Assembly (NCBI RefSeq): GCF_016863615.1
Contig: NZ_BOPF01000004.1
Location: forward strand, 62,001-126,000
Direction: 5' to 3'
Source: Virgisporangium aliadipatigenens
Lineage (GTDB): Bacteria > Actinomycetota > Actinomycetes > Mycobacteriales > Micromonosporaceae
Length of the DNA: 64,000 nt
Shown here: piece after piece, positions 27,169 to 35,451 of the stretch
Numbering within the stretch: the stretch's first letter is position 1
Layout of the letters: every line of letters begins with the position of its first letter
Program-made: the position numbers and the translations under genes
Notes under the pieces: model-generated
Seen by the model: only the letters and a program-made list of their open reading frames with translations
Database searches by the model: none
What the model was told of the DNA's origin: nothing

Positions 27169-27515
27169 GTGGTCACCTCTTTCGGGTAGACGGCGATGAC
27201 TCCGGCGCAGGTGTGGCAGAACACGGCGACGTAGCCGACGGAGTCGAGAGCGTCAGACAGGCAGTGCGGGCACGTGGTGTCGGCCGGGAACAGGCCGTTT
27301 CCGTCGCAGCACCGGCACCGCTCGTTGCAGTGCGGGCAGGCCTCGTAGACGAGCCCAAGGATCGGATGGGTGCCGGCAGGTACGAAACCGCCAAGGCAAA
27401 GGTCACAACCCCAGTTGGCGGTGTCGTCATCGACAGGTGCGTCGGATGCAGGGGTGTTGCCGCTATCGCAGTAGTTATTGGTGGAGTCGCTGTCGTCAAA
27501 GGGTTCGGGGTTCAT
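27165..27515 (-). CDS. Cysteine-rich zinc-binding element protein
   Basis: 116 residues from the ATG at 27515, preceded by GGGAG. An acidic N-terminus is followed by several CxxC pairs (CDLCLGG, CPHCNERCRCCDGNG, CPHCLSD, FCHTCAG) resembling a DnaJ-type zinc centre or rubredoxin-like knuckles. Probably a structural or DNA/protein-binding accessory of the element. Coupled on both sides by ATGA. Confidence 0.7.
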   Translation of the reverse strand: MNPEPFDDSDSTNNYCDSGNTPASDAPVDDDTANWGCDLCLGGFVPAGTHPILGLVYEACPHCNERCRCCDGNGLFPADTTCPHCLSDALDSVGYVAVFCHTCAGVIAVYPKEVTT

Positions 27516-27778
27516 GACCGGGCTCCCTTGGTGGTGTCGATGAAGGTGCGGCAGGTGCAGTCGGGCCAGAGGCAGGCACCGGCGAGATTGCGGCCGGTGC
27601 AGACGGCGTTGCCGGTGGTGATGGGTGCGTGGCGGGCGGCGTCGTGCCGACCGCGCAGGTGGCCACAGGTGCAACGGTCGGACCACGACAGTCCGCCGGT
27701 GGGTTGGTTGCAGATGCGTTGGTGCAGCTCGGCATCGGCCCGCGACGGGCCGGCCTGATTGGCGGCGCGGGTAGGCAT
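27512..27778 (-). CDS. Small cysteine/histidine-rich element protein
   Basis: 88 residues with CTCGHLRGRHD and CLWPDCTCRTF, suggesting a compact metal site. Start at ATG 27778, two bases after the stop of the RRQRL-type gene. Its stop overlaps the next start. Found in the replication operon; role unknown. Confidence 0.62.
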   Translation of the reverse strand: MPTRAANQAGPSRADAELHQRICNQPTGGLSWSDRCTCGHLRGRHDAARHAPITTGNAVCTGRNLAGACLWPDCTCRTFIDTTKGARS

Positions 27779-27780
27779 GG

Positions 27781-28179
27781 TCAGACCCCCGCGCAGTCGA
27801 GGCATTCGCCGTAGCGGCGCGGGATGTAGTAGCCCTTCACCTGCCGGCAGGTGCCGCAGGTGCGACGCGCCTGGAGGGCTTTGCCGATCGCGACCCGTTG
27901 GGCCGCTGTAGCGGTGCGTTTCGGTGCCGCGACCGTCTGGTCGTAGAGGTAAGCAACGCGGTGCTTTCCCTTGTGCCACCACAGGATTTGGGCGCACACG
28001 TGCTGACCGCCGGGACGCAGGTTCGCGGCGCGGAGCTGGCGCATGGTGGCCAGGCCGGCGGGGGCGTTGCGGTAGGGGTAGGTCGGCAGGCCGTAGCGGC
28101 TGCCGGTCGGGTCGTAGAACTCCAGGAAGAATCCCTGCGCCACGAGGGATTCCAGATACGGAACACGCAAGCCGGTCAT
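27781..28179 (-). CDS. RRQRL-motif-type zinc-binding protein
   Basis: 132 residues. It shows the features of a family common in actinomycete elements: GLPTYPYRNAPAGLATMRQL, where the name-giving RRQRL stretch is changed to MRQL, then LRPGGQ, VAYLYD, and a C-terminal CGTCRQVKGYYIPRRYGEC-type zinc knuckle. The ATG at 28179 follows GGGGAG and overlaps the stop of the HTH gene. An in-frame GTG/ATG further upstream is less likely. Confidence 0.75.
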   Translation of the reverse strand: MTGLRVPYLESLVAQGFFLEFYDPTGSRYGLPTYPYRNAPAGLATMRQLRAANLRPGGQHVCAQILWWHKGKHRVAYLYDQTVAAPKRTATAAQRVAIGKALQARRTCGTCRQVKGYYIPRRYGECLDCAGV

Positions 28180-28457
28180 GTCTGGTCTCCCCACCGTTGG
28201 TGGGCGGCTTGGCGGGTGATGCCCAGTCGTGAGCCAATCTCGGCCCAGGAGTAGCCGAACCTGCGAAGGCCGATGACGGCTTCGTCGGTGGCCTTCTCGA
28301 TGTCCTGACCGAGAGCGATCAGGTCACGGAGTGCTTCGATGTCACCAGCGGCGACGCGCTTGCCGTAGGCGCGCATGATGCGGCGGGCGAACGCGGCGTA
28401 TTCGTCGTTCTCGACGACGTTCCGACGACGGGGCCGGCGGCCCGAGTTGCCGCTCAT
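28176..28457 (-). CDS. Helix-turn-helix element protein
   Basis: 93 residues from the ATG at 28457. The basic N-terminus (NSGRRPRRRN) and the C-terminal helix-turn-helix (YSWAEIGSRLGITRQAAHQR) suggest a DNA-binding regulator of the element. ATGA overlaps on both sides. Confidence 0.72.
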   Translation of the reverse strand: MSGNSGRRPRRRNVVENDEYAAFARRIMRAYGKRVAAGDIEALRDLIALGQDIEKATDEAVIGLRRFGYSWAEIGSRLGITRQAAHQRWGDQT

Positions 28458-28954
28458 GCCACACCGTCCGCAACCCACACCAGACGCCACTGGCCCGCAG
28501 GAGTGGGGATGACCTTGGCCATGGCGCTGTCGAAGTCGTCGGCGGCGTCCCGAAGCGCGGTGATGACCTGCTCGGCCGTGCGGTCCGGGGCGTCGTTCCA
28601 GCGGGTGGCGACGTCATAGATGTCGAGGTCGGCGATGTCGACGTCCAGGTGGTCGACGGCGTTGCCGGTCCAGTAGAGGAAGTCGGCGAAGACGCCGAGG
28701 GCGTACTCGAAATCGCCGTGGGCCTCGCGATCGAGGTAGTCATCCGTCGTGTCGATGGGCGCGCCGAGTACGGCGTAGGCGATCGCGTCGCGGGCAGTCG
28801 CGGCCGGGAAGGCCGGCGGTGTAGCCGTCCAGGCGTAGGCGTCGCTGGGGATCCAGCCGTGACGCTCCAGGTAGAGGGCGGCGCCACGCAGCGCTTGAGC
28901 CGGGTTGAACGTCTCCTCCACAGCGGTGGAGGCCGGTTTTTGGGTAGGGTGCAT
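28454..28954 (-). CDS. DUF6197-like element protein
   Basis: 166 residues. The segment ALRGAALYLERHGWI and the following DAIAYAVLG resemble DUF6197 proteins of Streptomyces elements; function unknown. ATG 28954 is preferred (AAGGGA about 11 bases upstream). A GTG at 28963 would lie too close to that signal. It is the first gene of the coupled operon that runs to the integrase. Confidence 0.65.
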   Translation of the reverse strand: MHPTQKPASTAVEETFNPAQALRGAALYLERHGWIPSDAYAWTATPPAFPAATARDAIAYAVLGAPIDTTDDYLDREAHGDFEYALGVFADFLYWTGNAVDHLDVDIADLDIYDVATRWNDAPDRTAEQVITALRDAADDFDSAMAKVIPTPAGQWRLVWVADGVA

Positions 28955-29058
28955 CAGGTCCACGTCCCTTCGCGGGGTTGCTGGATTGGTCCGGGGTCGG
29001 CTTCAGCCGGCAAGCGAGTGCCGGCCCCGGTTTCTTGCTGCGGGTGTCCTGTGTGGAC

Positions 29059-29976
29059 TCAGGCCGCGTGCGCGACGGAGGTCGCGGCGATGTGGCGGCG
29101 GGTCCAGGTGGCGTAGTCCGCGATGCGATAGATCTCGCTGTCGGACAGGTAGGCGGCTTTGATCCGTTGCGGGATGCCGCCTTCGGCGATGAGGAACGCC
29201 TCGCCCTGGTTGGTGGGGCGGATGTCGTTGGCGTTGAAACCCTGCTGCGCCCAGCCCTGGCCGAGGATGATGTCCGAAGAGTTCAACGTCGTGCAGCGGA
29301 ACGCGGCCCGAAACCCGAACAGGTCCCGCAACGATGCGGGGATGATGTCCCACGACGGCCGCTGCGTAGCGGCGATGACCGGCATTCCGCAGGCCCGGCC
29401 GAGAGCGACGAGGCCACGCAGGAGCTCGGCGAACTCTTCACGTTGGGCCTTGGTGCCGAACACGGTGGTGAACATGGCCAGCTCGTCGATGATGATGACG
29501 ATGATCGACAGTGCGTCTTCGCGCGCGATCTTGCGGCCACGGTGATGGAGCAGCCAGGTGTAGCGGTTCTTCGCCACGATGAGCAGCCGGCGCAGGACGT
29601 CCAGGCCGTGCTCGATGTCGAACGTCCCGTTGCGGACGTCGAAGCCGACGAATTCGTCAGCGCAGTGGCGCCACGGGCCGAGTTCGACGAGCTTGGCATC
29701 GAACAGGACGAGCCGGGTGTTGTGGGAAAGGGCTGCATGCGCGGCGATGTTGTTCAAGAGTCCGGACTTGCCGCCGCCAGGTTCGCCAGCGACGAGAAGG
29801 TTGCGATAGATGACGTCGCAGTAGACCGTCTCGCCGAACTCGTTGATACCAAGAAGGTTCCGGTCGAACATCGACAGCGGAAGCCGATCAGACGGAACCA
29901 GTTTGTTCGCACATGTGTAAGCCAGATTCGGCTGTGGTGTGGTTGCGGCTCCAGGAGCCGCGACACGGGAATTCAT
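29059..29976 (-). CDS. FtsK/SpoIIIE-like transfer translocase TraB/TraSA
   Basis: 305 residues, close to the 306 of pSAM2 TraSA. Walker A is GEPGGGKSG (Lys70), Walker B is SIIVIIIDELA, and the RecA-like core continues with VIAATQRPSWDIIP. No membrane helix. The ATG at 29976 follows GGAG by 8 bases. It pumps double-stranded DNA into the recipient hypha. The N-terminal membrane and linker part of larger TraB proteins may be supplied by the gene at 30858-31793. Confidence 0.9.
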   Translation of the reverse strand: MNSRVAAPGAATTPQPNLAYTCANKLVPSDRLPLSMFDRNLLGINEFGETVYCDVIYRNLLVAGEPGGGKSGLLNNIAAHAALSHNTRLVLFDAKLVELGPWRHCADEFVGFDVRNGTFDIEHGLDVLRRLLIVAKNRYTWLLHHRGRKIAREDALSIIVIIIDELAMFTTVFGTKAQREEFAELLRGLVALGRACGMPVIAATQRPSWDIIPASLRDLFGFRAAFRCTTLNSSDIILGQGWAQQGFNANDIRPTNQGEAFLIAEGGIPQRIKAAYLSDSEIYRIADYATWTRRHIAATSVAHAA

Positions 29977-30061
29977 GTCAACGTCTCCTTGACAGTGAAC
30001 GGGGCGGCGCCGGGTGCCCCAGGTGCGGACATGAGCCCGGCGCCCCCACGCGGTAGATGGG

Positions 30062-30244
30062 TCAGTTAGCGGTCGGTCGCCGACGTGCCTCGGTGATGAG
30101 TCGGTGGACGAGGAAGTCCGTCCAGACCGGGTTGAGGTCATAGAGCCGGCGAAGGACGTGGACGACGCGGTCGCCGTCCCGGTCCCGGACCGCGTCGGTC
30201 AATTCGACCAGCAGCAGCGCGAACAGCAGTTCGTCCGTTCTCAT
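30062..30244 (-). CDS. Small element protein, 60 residues
   Basis: Short helical protein beginning MRTDELLFALLLVELTDAV with a basic C-terminus. GGAAGG precedes the ATG by 8 bases. It lies between traB and a two-helix membrane protein. No known family. Confidence 0.5.
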   Translation of the reverse strand: MRTDELLFALLLVELTDAVRDRDGDRVVHVLRRLYDLNPVWTDFLVHRLITEARRRPTAN

Positions 30245-30261
30245 GGCACTGCCCTTCCTGG

Positions 30262-30657
30262 TCAGTGGTAGTGCTGGACGATGGTGATGCAGCCGCAGCC
30301 GCCACCGATGACAAGCAGCAGGACCAGCAGCCCGAGAAGGAACCCGCCGACGTCGGCGAGCGGTTCCAGGGACATACCAGTGATCGCCTGGTAGACGAAC
30401 CAGACCAGCAGCGCGACCGCGATCAGCAGCACGGCCAGGACCACGAGCGCGGCCCGGATCAGCAGCCGTCGGGTACGGCGTTCGCGTTCCTGCGATGCCT
30501 CGAAGCGGGTGAGCCACTGGGCGTATGCCAGAGCCCGTTCCTGCCGCTGCTCGGCGAGCTGCTCCGGCGTGTAGGGCACCATCGGTGCCTGCCTCTGCGG
30601 CTCGGGGTAGTAGAGGATGCGGGTGGCCGGCTCGCGGGTCGGCAGCCGGCGGCTCAT
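30262..30657 (-). CDS. Two-helix membrane protein of the transfer region
   Basis: 131 residues. A charged coiled segment (YTPEQLAEQRQERALAYAQW) precedes two membrane helices (LIRAALVVLAVLLIAVALLV and GGFLLGLLVLLLVIGG). In position and shape it resembles spread (Spd) proteins. It overlaps the 61-residue gene upstream by 4 bp. Confidence 0.65.
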   Translation of the reverse strand: MSRRLPTREPATRILYYPEPQRQAPMVPYTPEQLAEQRQERALAYAQWLTRFEASQERERRTRRLLIRAALVVLAVLLIAVALLVWFVYQAITGMSLEPLADVGGFLLGLLVLLLVIGGGCGCITIVQHYH

Positions 30658-30839
30658 GACCCGTACTCCGAGAAAGCCAGCACCATCAGGTTCTGGTAGC
30701 CAGTCTTCGCGGCGAAGTAGTCACGGATACGCTCGACGTCCTTCGCCGTCGTGATTCGCGTCGGAACGGTGACGTCGGCTGCGGAAAGCCCGAGACCGCT
30801 GGCGGTCCGGTAGTTGAAAGAAACGTAGTAGCGGTACAT
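30654..30839 (-). CDS. Small element protein, 61 residues
   Basis: Begins MYRYYVSFNYRTASGLGLS and has a TTAKDVERIRDYFAAK helix. This is a compact soluble fold seen in several actinomycete elements, but I cannot name a function. It overlaps the next gene by ATGA and lies 18 bases after the 311-residue membrane gene. Confidence 0.58.
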   Translation of the reverse strand: MYRYYVSFNYRTASGLGLSAADVTVPTRITTAKDVERIRDYFAAKTGYQNLMVLAFSEYGS

Positions 30840-30857
30840 GTCATCCGTCCTTTCGGA

Positions 30858-31793
30858 TCAGATCCAGTCGTTGATGTCGTCGGCGTCCGCTGTGGCGTTG
30901 CCGGTGGCCGGCTTTGCCGCGTTGACGGCGGGTTTGCGGCCGTTGCCCTCGCGCGGGGCAGAAGTGGCCGGGACCGTGGTGGCGACGTCGGGAAGGTCGA
31001 GCGCGGTCGGCAGGTCGCCGGGCGTCGTGTCGAGCGTCGGGGTGTTCGGGTCGACCAGGTCGACGAGCGGGTTGCCGACGTTCGCGGTCAGGACCCGGCG
31101 GCGTTTGATGTCGATGCGCACCAGCGCAGCCGTGGTATCCGACGCGTGGATGGCCGTGACGTTCTTCGCGTGGCAGGCGACTTCGAGTTTGTCGAGCCGG
31201 TTAGTGATGTCCTTGAGCGCCAGACCGGGGCGCAGGTAGATCCAGACCCGTTCACCGACCGGGGTCGGTCGGGCCAGCAGGATCAGCGGCAGGGTGCCGG
31301 ACTGATCGGCCTTGATGAACCTGGCGAAGCAGGTCCGCAGCCGGTGCCGCACGATCAGGCACCACGCCCACGCGACCACGAAGCGTCGCACGGGGGCAAA
31401 AGCGGCGGGAACGCCGACGAGGACGGCGACCACAACAAGCCGGACAGGCCACGTGGTGGCCCACACCAGTTGCATCCAGCCGTAGATCAGAGCGGAGGAT
31501 CCGGTGATCTCTGGAAGCCACCACCAGACGATGCGCAGCCATGGCCACACCAGGACCGGAAGGCCCACGACCACACCGGCGGCAAAGCCGGCGGCGGCGC
31601 CGAGGAACAGCGCCACGATGGGGTGCACACGGTCAGCGGCGATGACCGCGGTGAGTAGACCGACGATGAGCGCGGTCAGGACGAACGCCGCCTTGGCGTT
31701 CCGGGTAGACGACCGGTGGACCTTGGTCTCGATGAGCGTCACCGTGCCGCTCTTTCGCCCGAACAGGCGTTTGCGGGTAGAGTTGGACAGCAC
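30858..31793 (-). CDS. Membrane protein resembling the N-terminal part of TraB-type translocases
   Basis: 311 residues from GTG 31793 (GGGAGG 4 bases upstream). Two helix pairs lie in residues 35-145 (AAFVLTALIVGLLTAVIAA, GAAAGFAAGVVVGLPVLVW, VRLVVVAVLVGVPAAFA). A soluble part follows (PTPVGERVWIYLRPGLALK, LEVACHAKNVTAIHASD) that looks like the membrane-to-motor alpha/beta linker domain of actinomycete FtsK-like Tra proteins. It has no Walker motifs. Together with the helix-free traB at 29059-29976 it may form a two-subunit pump (inference). Acidic C-terminal tail. Confidence 0.65.
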   Translation of the reverse strand: MLSNSTRKRLFGRKSGTVTLIETKVHRSSTRNAKAAFVLTALIVGLLTAVIAADRVHPIVALFLGAAAGFAAGVVVGLPVLVWPWLRIVWWWLPEITGSSALIYGWMQLVWATTWPVRLVVVAVLVGVPAAFAPVRRFVVAWAWCLIVRHRLRTCFARFIKADQSGTLPLILLARPTPVGERVWIYLRPGLALKDITNRLDKLEVACHAKNVTAIHASDTTAALVRIDIKRRRVLTANVGNPLVDLVDPNTPTLDTTPGDLPTALDLPDVATTVPATSAPREGNGRKPAVNAAKPATGNATADADDINDWI

Positions 31794-31879
31794 AAGTCCT
31801 CCCAGAAATGGGTAGGGATTTCGGGGCGCGGGGTCGGACAGGTTTGCAGCCGTTTGCCGACCCTTCGCTCGTTGAAGGC

Positions 31880-32176
31880 CTAGACGTCGGCCGTGAAGGC
31901 CGTACTGGCCGCCAGATCCTGCGACGCGATGGCGAGGATCTGACCGAGTCGATCTACCTGATCGGCAGGCAGGAACAGGCACAGGCCCGATCCGGACGGG
32001 GTTCCGAACTTCAGCACCACGCGGTTGTCGTCGCCATGGACGCGCAGGGTGATCGGGTGCTCCGCCCGCAGGTGGAGATTGGCGTCCAGACTCGCCAAGG
32101 GTGCGACATCGCAGAGATCATCGGGGACGTTGAATCGGTATTCGGCGTTGATGCCGACGTCGACGGAGATGGTCAC
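31880..32176 (-). CDS. Element protein of 98 residues, unknown function
   Basis: The GTG at 32176 is chosen because GGAGG lies about 11 bases upstream. A beta-rich protein (ISVDVGINAEYRFNVP, HPITLRVHGDDNRVVLKFG). No motif recognised. Small genes of this type commonly accompany the transfer region. Confidence 0.55.
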   Translation of the reverse strand: MTISVDVGINAEYRFNVPDDLCDVAPLASLDANLHLRAEHPITLRVHGDDNRVVLKFGTPSGSGLCLFLPADQVDRLGQILAIASQDLAASTAFTADV

Positions 32177-32267
32177 GACGGGTTTCCTCCAAATCGGAGA
32201 ACAAATAGATTGGGCGGCAAGGCCGGCTGTGTGAGAACGGAACCGGCCCTGCGCCACATTCAGGTGC

Positions 32268-32286
32268 GACCACCACTTGTGTGGTC
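32268..32286. promoter_or_regulatory. Inverted repeat in the 234-bp gap between two element genes
   Basis: GACCAC and GTGGTC separated by 7 bases, upstream of the 98-residue gene. Possible operator. The rest of this gap shows nothing else beyond a weak GGCCGG/CCGGCC pair at about 32221-32248. Confidence 0.35.
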
Positions 32287-32410
32287 ACCGCCAGAAACAT
32301 CGGTTGCCCTAGTTCTGGACTCGTCAGGTGTTTCAGATGCGGACGAACAATCCGCTGGAGCTGCCAGCCGTGGACACTGAACCGGCGTTGCAGCAGGCGT
32401 ACGACGGAAC

Positions 32411-32728
32411 TTACTTCGAGGAGGCCGGACCCGCCGGCTTCAGCTCGATCGCGCGGAACGCCACACCGTTACGCCCATTGGTCGCCCACGGAATTGCCTC
32501 CAACTGCTGAACGGTGACGAGCTGCCCCACCTTCACCGACGGCTTCTCACCCGCCGTGGTGATGGCGATGACCTCGCCACCCGTCTCGTCCAACACGAAG
32601 ACCTGGGTCGACCACATCAGCCGGCCGGTGTTCTTCTCGTTGCGCTGGTTGCCGTTCTGATCCTTCTTCTCCTCAGGGTCCCGCGACACCTGAACCTGCT
32701 TGCCGCTCGTGTCGATGTACAGCTTCAC
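32411..32728 (-). CDS. Conserved element protein, possible OB-fold
   Basis: 105 residues from GTG 32728 with AGGAGG 7 bases upstream. Pattern KLYIDTSGKQVQVSRDPEEK, then LVTVQQLEAIPWATNGRNG and VAFRAIELKPA, a beta-rich layout found widely in actinomycete plasmids and elements. An OB-like nucleic-acid-binding fold is only a suggestion. It is divergent from the regulator across the GAGGAC repeat region. Confidence 0.6.
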   Translation of the reverse strand: MKLYIDTSGKQVQVSRDPEEKKDQNGNQRNEKNTGRLMWSTQVFVLDETGGEVIAITTAGEKPSVKVGQLVTVQQLEAIPWATNGRNGVAFRAIELKPAGPASSK

Positions 32729-32832
32729 GACGTGTCCTCCTGTCTTCGGGATAGCCAATTCAGCCAATTCCCGAGCCATTGCGAGTCACCAATTGCTCGC
32801 GGCTTGTTACGCTGAATCGTGCGGGAAGACCC

Positions 32833-32912
32833 GAGGACCAAACGAGGCCCAGTGGAGGACCTCTGGAGGACATCGACGGACCTCTCGCGGACATCCGTTG
32901 AGGACAGAGGAC
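32833..32912. repeat. Five GAGGAC hexamers between divergent genes
   Basis: GAGGAC occurs at 32833, 32855, 32866, 32900 and 32907, within 80 bp upstream of the regulator and the divergent transfer-region gene. The spacing is irregular. Likely a regulator-binding region or part of a transfer/replication locus. Confidence 0.45.
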
Positions 32913-32961
32913 ACGTAGGCGACTGTCGAGGTAGGAGCCCGAAGGGCAGGAGGCACCCAAG

Positions 32962-34269
32962 GTGGCAAGACCCCGTCAAGATCCTCGAACTGTGTTGGAA
33001 CACTTGATCCAACAACGAGATCGCACCTATGACGAGCTGGCTGCGGAGTTCTCGCGGCTAGACGAACGGGCCACCATCAGTGCACGCCATCTGGGCAGAC
33101 TCGCTCGCGGCGAACGTGACGCCGCTGGCATGACCCCGGCAACGAGGCGTGCATTGCACGCCATGTTCGGTATGTCACCGGAGGACCTTCTCCGTACATG
33201 GGCTCCTGATCTTGCGCTGGCTCTACCAGCCAGCAACGACGGCCCCCTACAGATGCCGTCGTTCGACAACGGAAGGAGCATCATCAGCATGGCCGCAGAA
33301 CGAGCACGAAGATTCGCCCTCTTGTCTGCTGAGAGCACAACCCCCGAAGCCGTTGAGCACCTTCGCGATGAGGTCCAGCGGCTGGCGCTCGCGTATCCGC
33401 AGCAGCCACTACCAGATCTGCTCGGAGACTTGTCCGAGACACAGGACACCCTGTTTACGTTGCTGGAACGTCGCCAGACGCCCCAACAGGGCCGACAGCT
33501 TGTCTTTCTTGCGAGCGTTACGAGCGGCCTGCTCGCCAAGGCGTCACAGGACATGGGCGACCCCCACTCCGCAATGCTTCAAGCGCGGACAGCCGTGCTC
33601 TGCGCCGACCAGGCCGATCACCCCGGACTTCGCGCATGGCTGCGTGGTCTGCAGTCCCTCGTTGCCTACTGGGCTGGCCGCTATGCCGAAGCGGTTCGAT
33701 ACGCGGAGATGGGCACTGCCTTCGCAACGACCGGCGGTACCTCGGTCTGGCTCCCAGTCAGCGCAGCAAGGGCATATGCAGCGCTCGGCAATCGGGACAA
33801 GAGCCTAGCTGCCATCCGAGCCGCAGAAGATGCCTGGGAGCACCTTGAGCCAGACGAGATGGACGAACTTGGAGGGATCTGCACCTTCAACAAGCCCAGG
33901 ACTCTGTACTACGCCGCCGATGCTCTAGCGTGGCTTCCCGGTGAGGCACGGCGTGCCGAGCAATATTCAGCCCAGGCGGTCGAGGCCTATGCCGACCGGA
34001 GCGATCCGGCGTGGGCATTCGGGGACCAGGCAGGTTCGCACACCAACCTGGCGATCGCCCGGATAAGCGGGGGAGATCTGGACGGCGCCGAGGTTGCAGT
34101 TGCTCCAGTCCTGGATCTGGTTCCACAGCAGCGAATCAGCGGCGTTGTGCACTCCGTGCAGCGCGTTCACCAGACGGTCGTACGCTCAGGACTTGCAGGA
34201 GCCGCGAACGATCTTGTTGAACAGATCGAAGACTTCACGCACACTCCGCTGAGAGCCCTGCCTCGGTAG
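32962..34269 (+). CDS. XRE-like transcriptional regulator with TPR-like sensor domain
   Basis: 435 residues from GTG 32962. The N-terminal 80 residues hold a helix-turn-helix (TYDELAAEFSRLDER, ISARHLGRLARGER). The rest is helical with repeat units typical of TPR-type regulators (AYAALGNRDKSLAAIRAAED, AWAFGDQAGSHTNLAIARIS). Such proteins usually control excision and transfer genes in actinomycete elements. GC is lower than in the backbone. It is divergent from the transfer genes and 14 bases before the acetyltransferase. Confidence 0.78.
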   Translation: MARPRQDPRTVLEHLIQQRDRTYDELAAEFSRLDERATISARHLGRLARGERDAAGMTPATRRALHAMFGMSPEDLLRTWAPDLALALPASNDGPLQMPSFDNGRSIISMAAERARRFALLSAESTTPEAVEHLRDEVQRLALAYPQQPLPDLLGDLSETQDTLFTLLERRQTPQQGRQLVFLASVTSGLLAKASQDMGDPHSAMLQARTAVLCADQADHPGLRAWLRGLQSLVAYWAGRYAEAVRYAEMGTAFATTGGTSVWLPVSAARAYAALGNRDKSLAAIRAAEDAWEHLEPDEMDELGGICTFNKPRTLYYAADALAWLPGEARRAEQYSAQAVEAYADRSDPAWAFGDQAGSHTNLAIARISGGDLDGAEVAVAPVLDLVPQQRISGVVHSVQRVHQTVVRSGLAGAANDLVEQIEDFTHTPLRALPR

Positions 34270-34283
34270 GACAAAATCGGGGC

Positions 34284-34850
34284 ATGTACCCGATCACCAT
34301 GAGCGGCCGCGTCGTTAGGCTCCGGGAGTTCCGGGCAGGCGACGCGGCCGATTCGTTGTCGGTCCTCGGTGACGACGAAGTGACCCGTTGGTTGTCGTTC
34401 GACAGTCGAAGTCCGGCCGAGGCGCAGAGTCTCATCGAAGGCGCGATTCACCGGGCGCAGCTCGATCCCCGTACCGAGTACTACATGGCGGTAACGCTCC
34501 CGGACGACAGGCTGATCGGATTCGTCAGGCTAGGCCTAGACGGTGTCCAAGCAGCGAAGCTGGGCTACGCCATCCGGGCAGACAAGTGGGGCCATGGCTA
34601 CGCCACGGATGCCGCCCGAACCATAACGGAGTTCGGATTCCGGCAGTTGAACCTGCATCGGATCTCTGCCGCTATCGGGCCAGAGAACGAGGCATCCATC
34701 GCAGTCGTTCGCCAGCTCGGGATGCAGTACGAAGGACGCATCCGGCACCACGTGTTCACCAACGGCTCATGGCGAGATTCGCTGCTCTACTCCGTACTAG
34801 CCGAGGAGTGGGATTCGGCTATCCCCATCGAGAGCGCGCATCTGCGCTGA
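34284..34850 (+). CDS. GNAT-family N-acetyltransferase (RimJ/RimL-like)
   Basis: 188 residues. Acetyl-CoA motif A in YAIRADKWGHGYATDAARTI (the R-x-x-G-x-G/A pattern), then LHRISAAIGPENEASI and LGMQYEGRIRHHVF, as in RimL-like enzymes that acetylate protein or small-molecule amines. Cargo gene of the element, co-directional with the regulator. Substrate unknown; RimL-like relatives include resistance enzymes. Confidence 0.85.
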   Translation: MYPITMSGRVVRLREFRAGDAADSLSVLGDDEVTRWLSFDSRSPAEAQSLIEGAIHRAQLDPRTEYYMAVTLPDDRLIGFVRLGLDGVQAAKLGYAIRADKWGHGYATDAARTITEFGFRQLNLHRISAAIGPENEASIAVVRQLGMQYEGRIRHHVFTNGSWRDSLLYSVLAEEWDSAIPIESAHLR

Positions 34851-35451
34851 TCAACCCAGATCTCAACCGTGCCGGCCAGCCGCCAGCATCAAGATCTGTG
34901 AGAACTTTCTGTACGTCTTCAAGGCGGCCCGACAAGCGGGCCGCACGCGCCGCCGGCCGGGCACACGCCGCCACCTCGCTTGGCCGCTCGGCGGCGGCGC
35001 TTCTACCGAGCCCGCCGGCTGGCGCGGAAACGCGGAAGCCCCGGGCCGCCAATGGATCGACAGCGTCGGGCTGATGTTCCGTTCGAGTAGCCGGCGGCCG
35101 GCCGGGGCGCCGGCGCGGCGTGCGTCGCTCGCGCCGGGCCGTCACGCGCGTTACGGCCGTCGGCGGTGGGGTGGCGTCGCGCGCAGTGTGTCCGGGCCGC
35201 CCCTCCAACGTCAAGGGCGCTTCGCGTCGCACGCGACCGGCCGCAAGCGGCCAGCCCTTGAGCTTTGGAGCCTCTGCGGCCCTCTCGGGCAGGAAGCACC
35301 GGTCAGGCCCAAGGGCCTGCCTCGCAACGAGCGCACGCCACCACCCCACCACCGACTCATTCGCCAATTCGGCGTCAAGGCAGCCTTGACGGAGGAGTTG
35401 CGTGGGCAGTCTCTCCAGACGGGCAACGACGGTTACACGGAACAAAGGGCG
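34851..35451. other. 600-bp GC-rich gap in the element; candidate origin or transfer locus
   Basis: Open frames here have biased, low-complexity composition in several registers, so I do not call a gene. The DNA is rich in short palindromes, such as GGCCGCAAGCGGCC near 35240 and GGCCGT/ACGGCC around a 10-base spacer near 35142-35163. A double-strand origin used by the RepSA-like protein, or a clt locus recognised by TraB, must lie somewhere in the element, and this is the largest non-coding space. Confidence 0.4.

Noticed and set aside
34819-35445. A 208-residue minus-strand frame in the element gap
   Set aside because: Composition-driven, no motif, no ribosome-binding site, and competing frames of equal quality on the plus strand; kept as non-coding.
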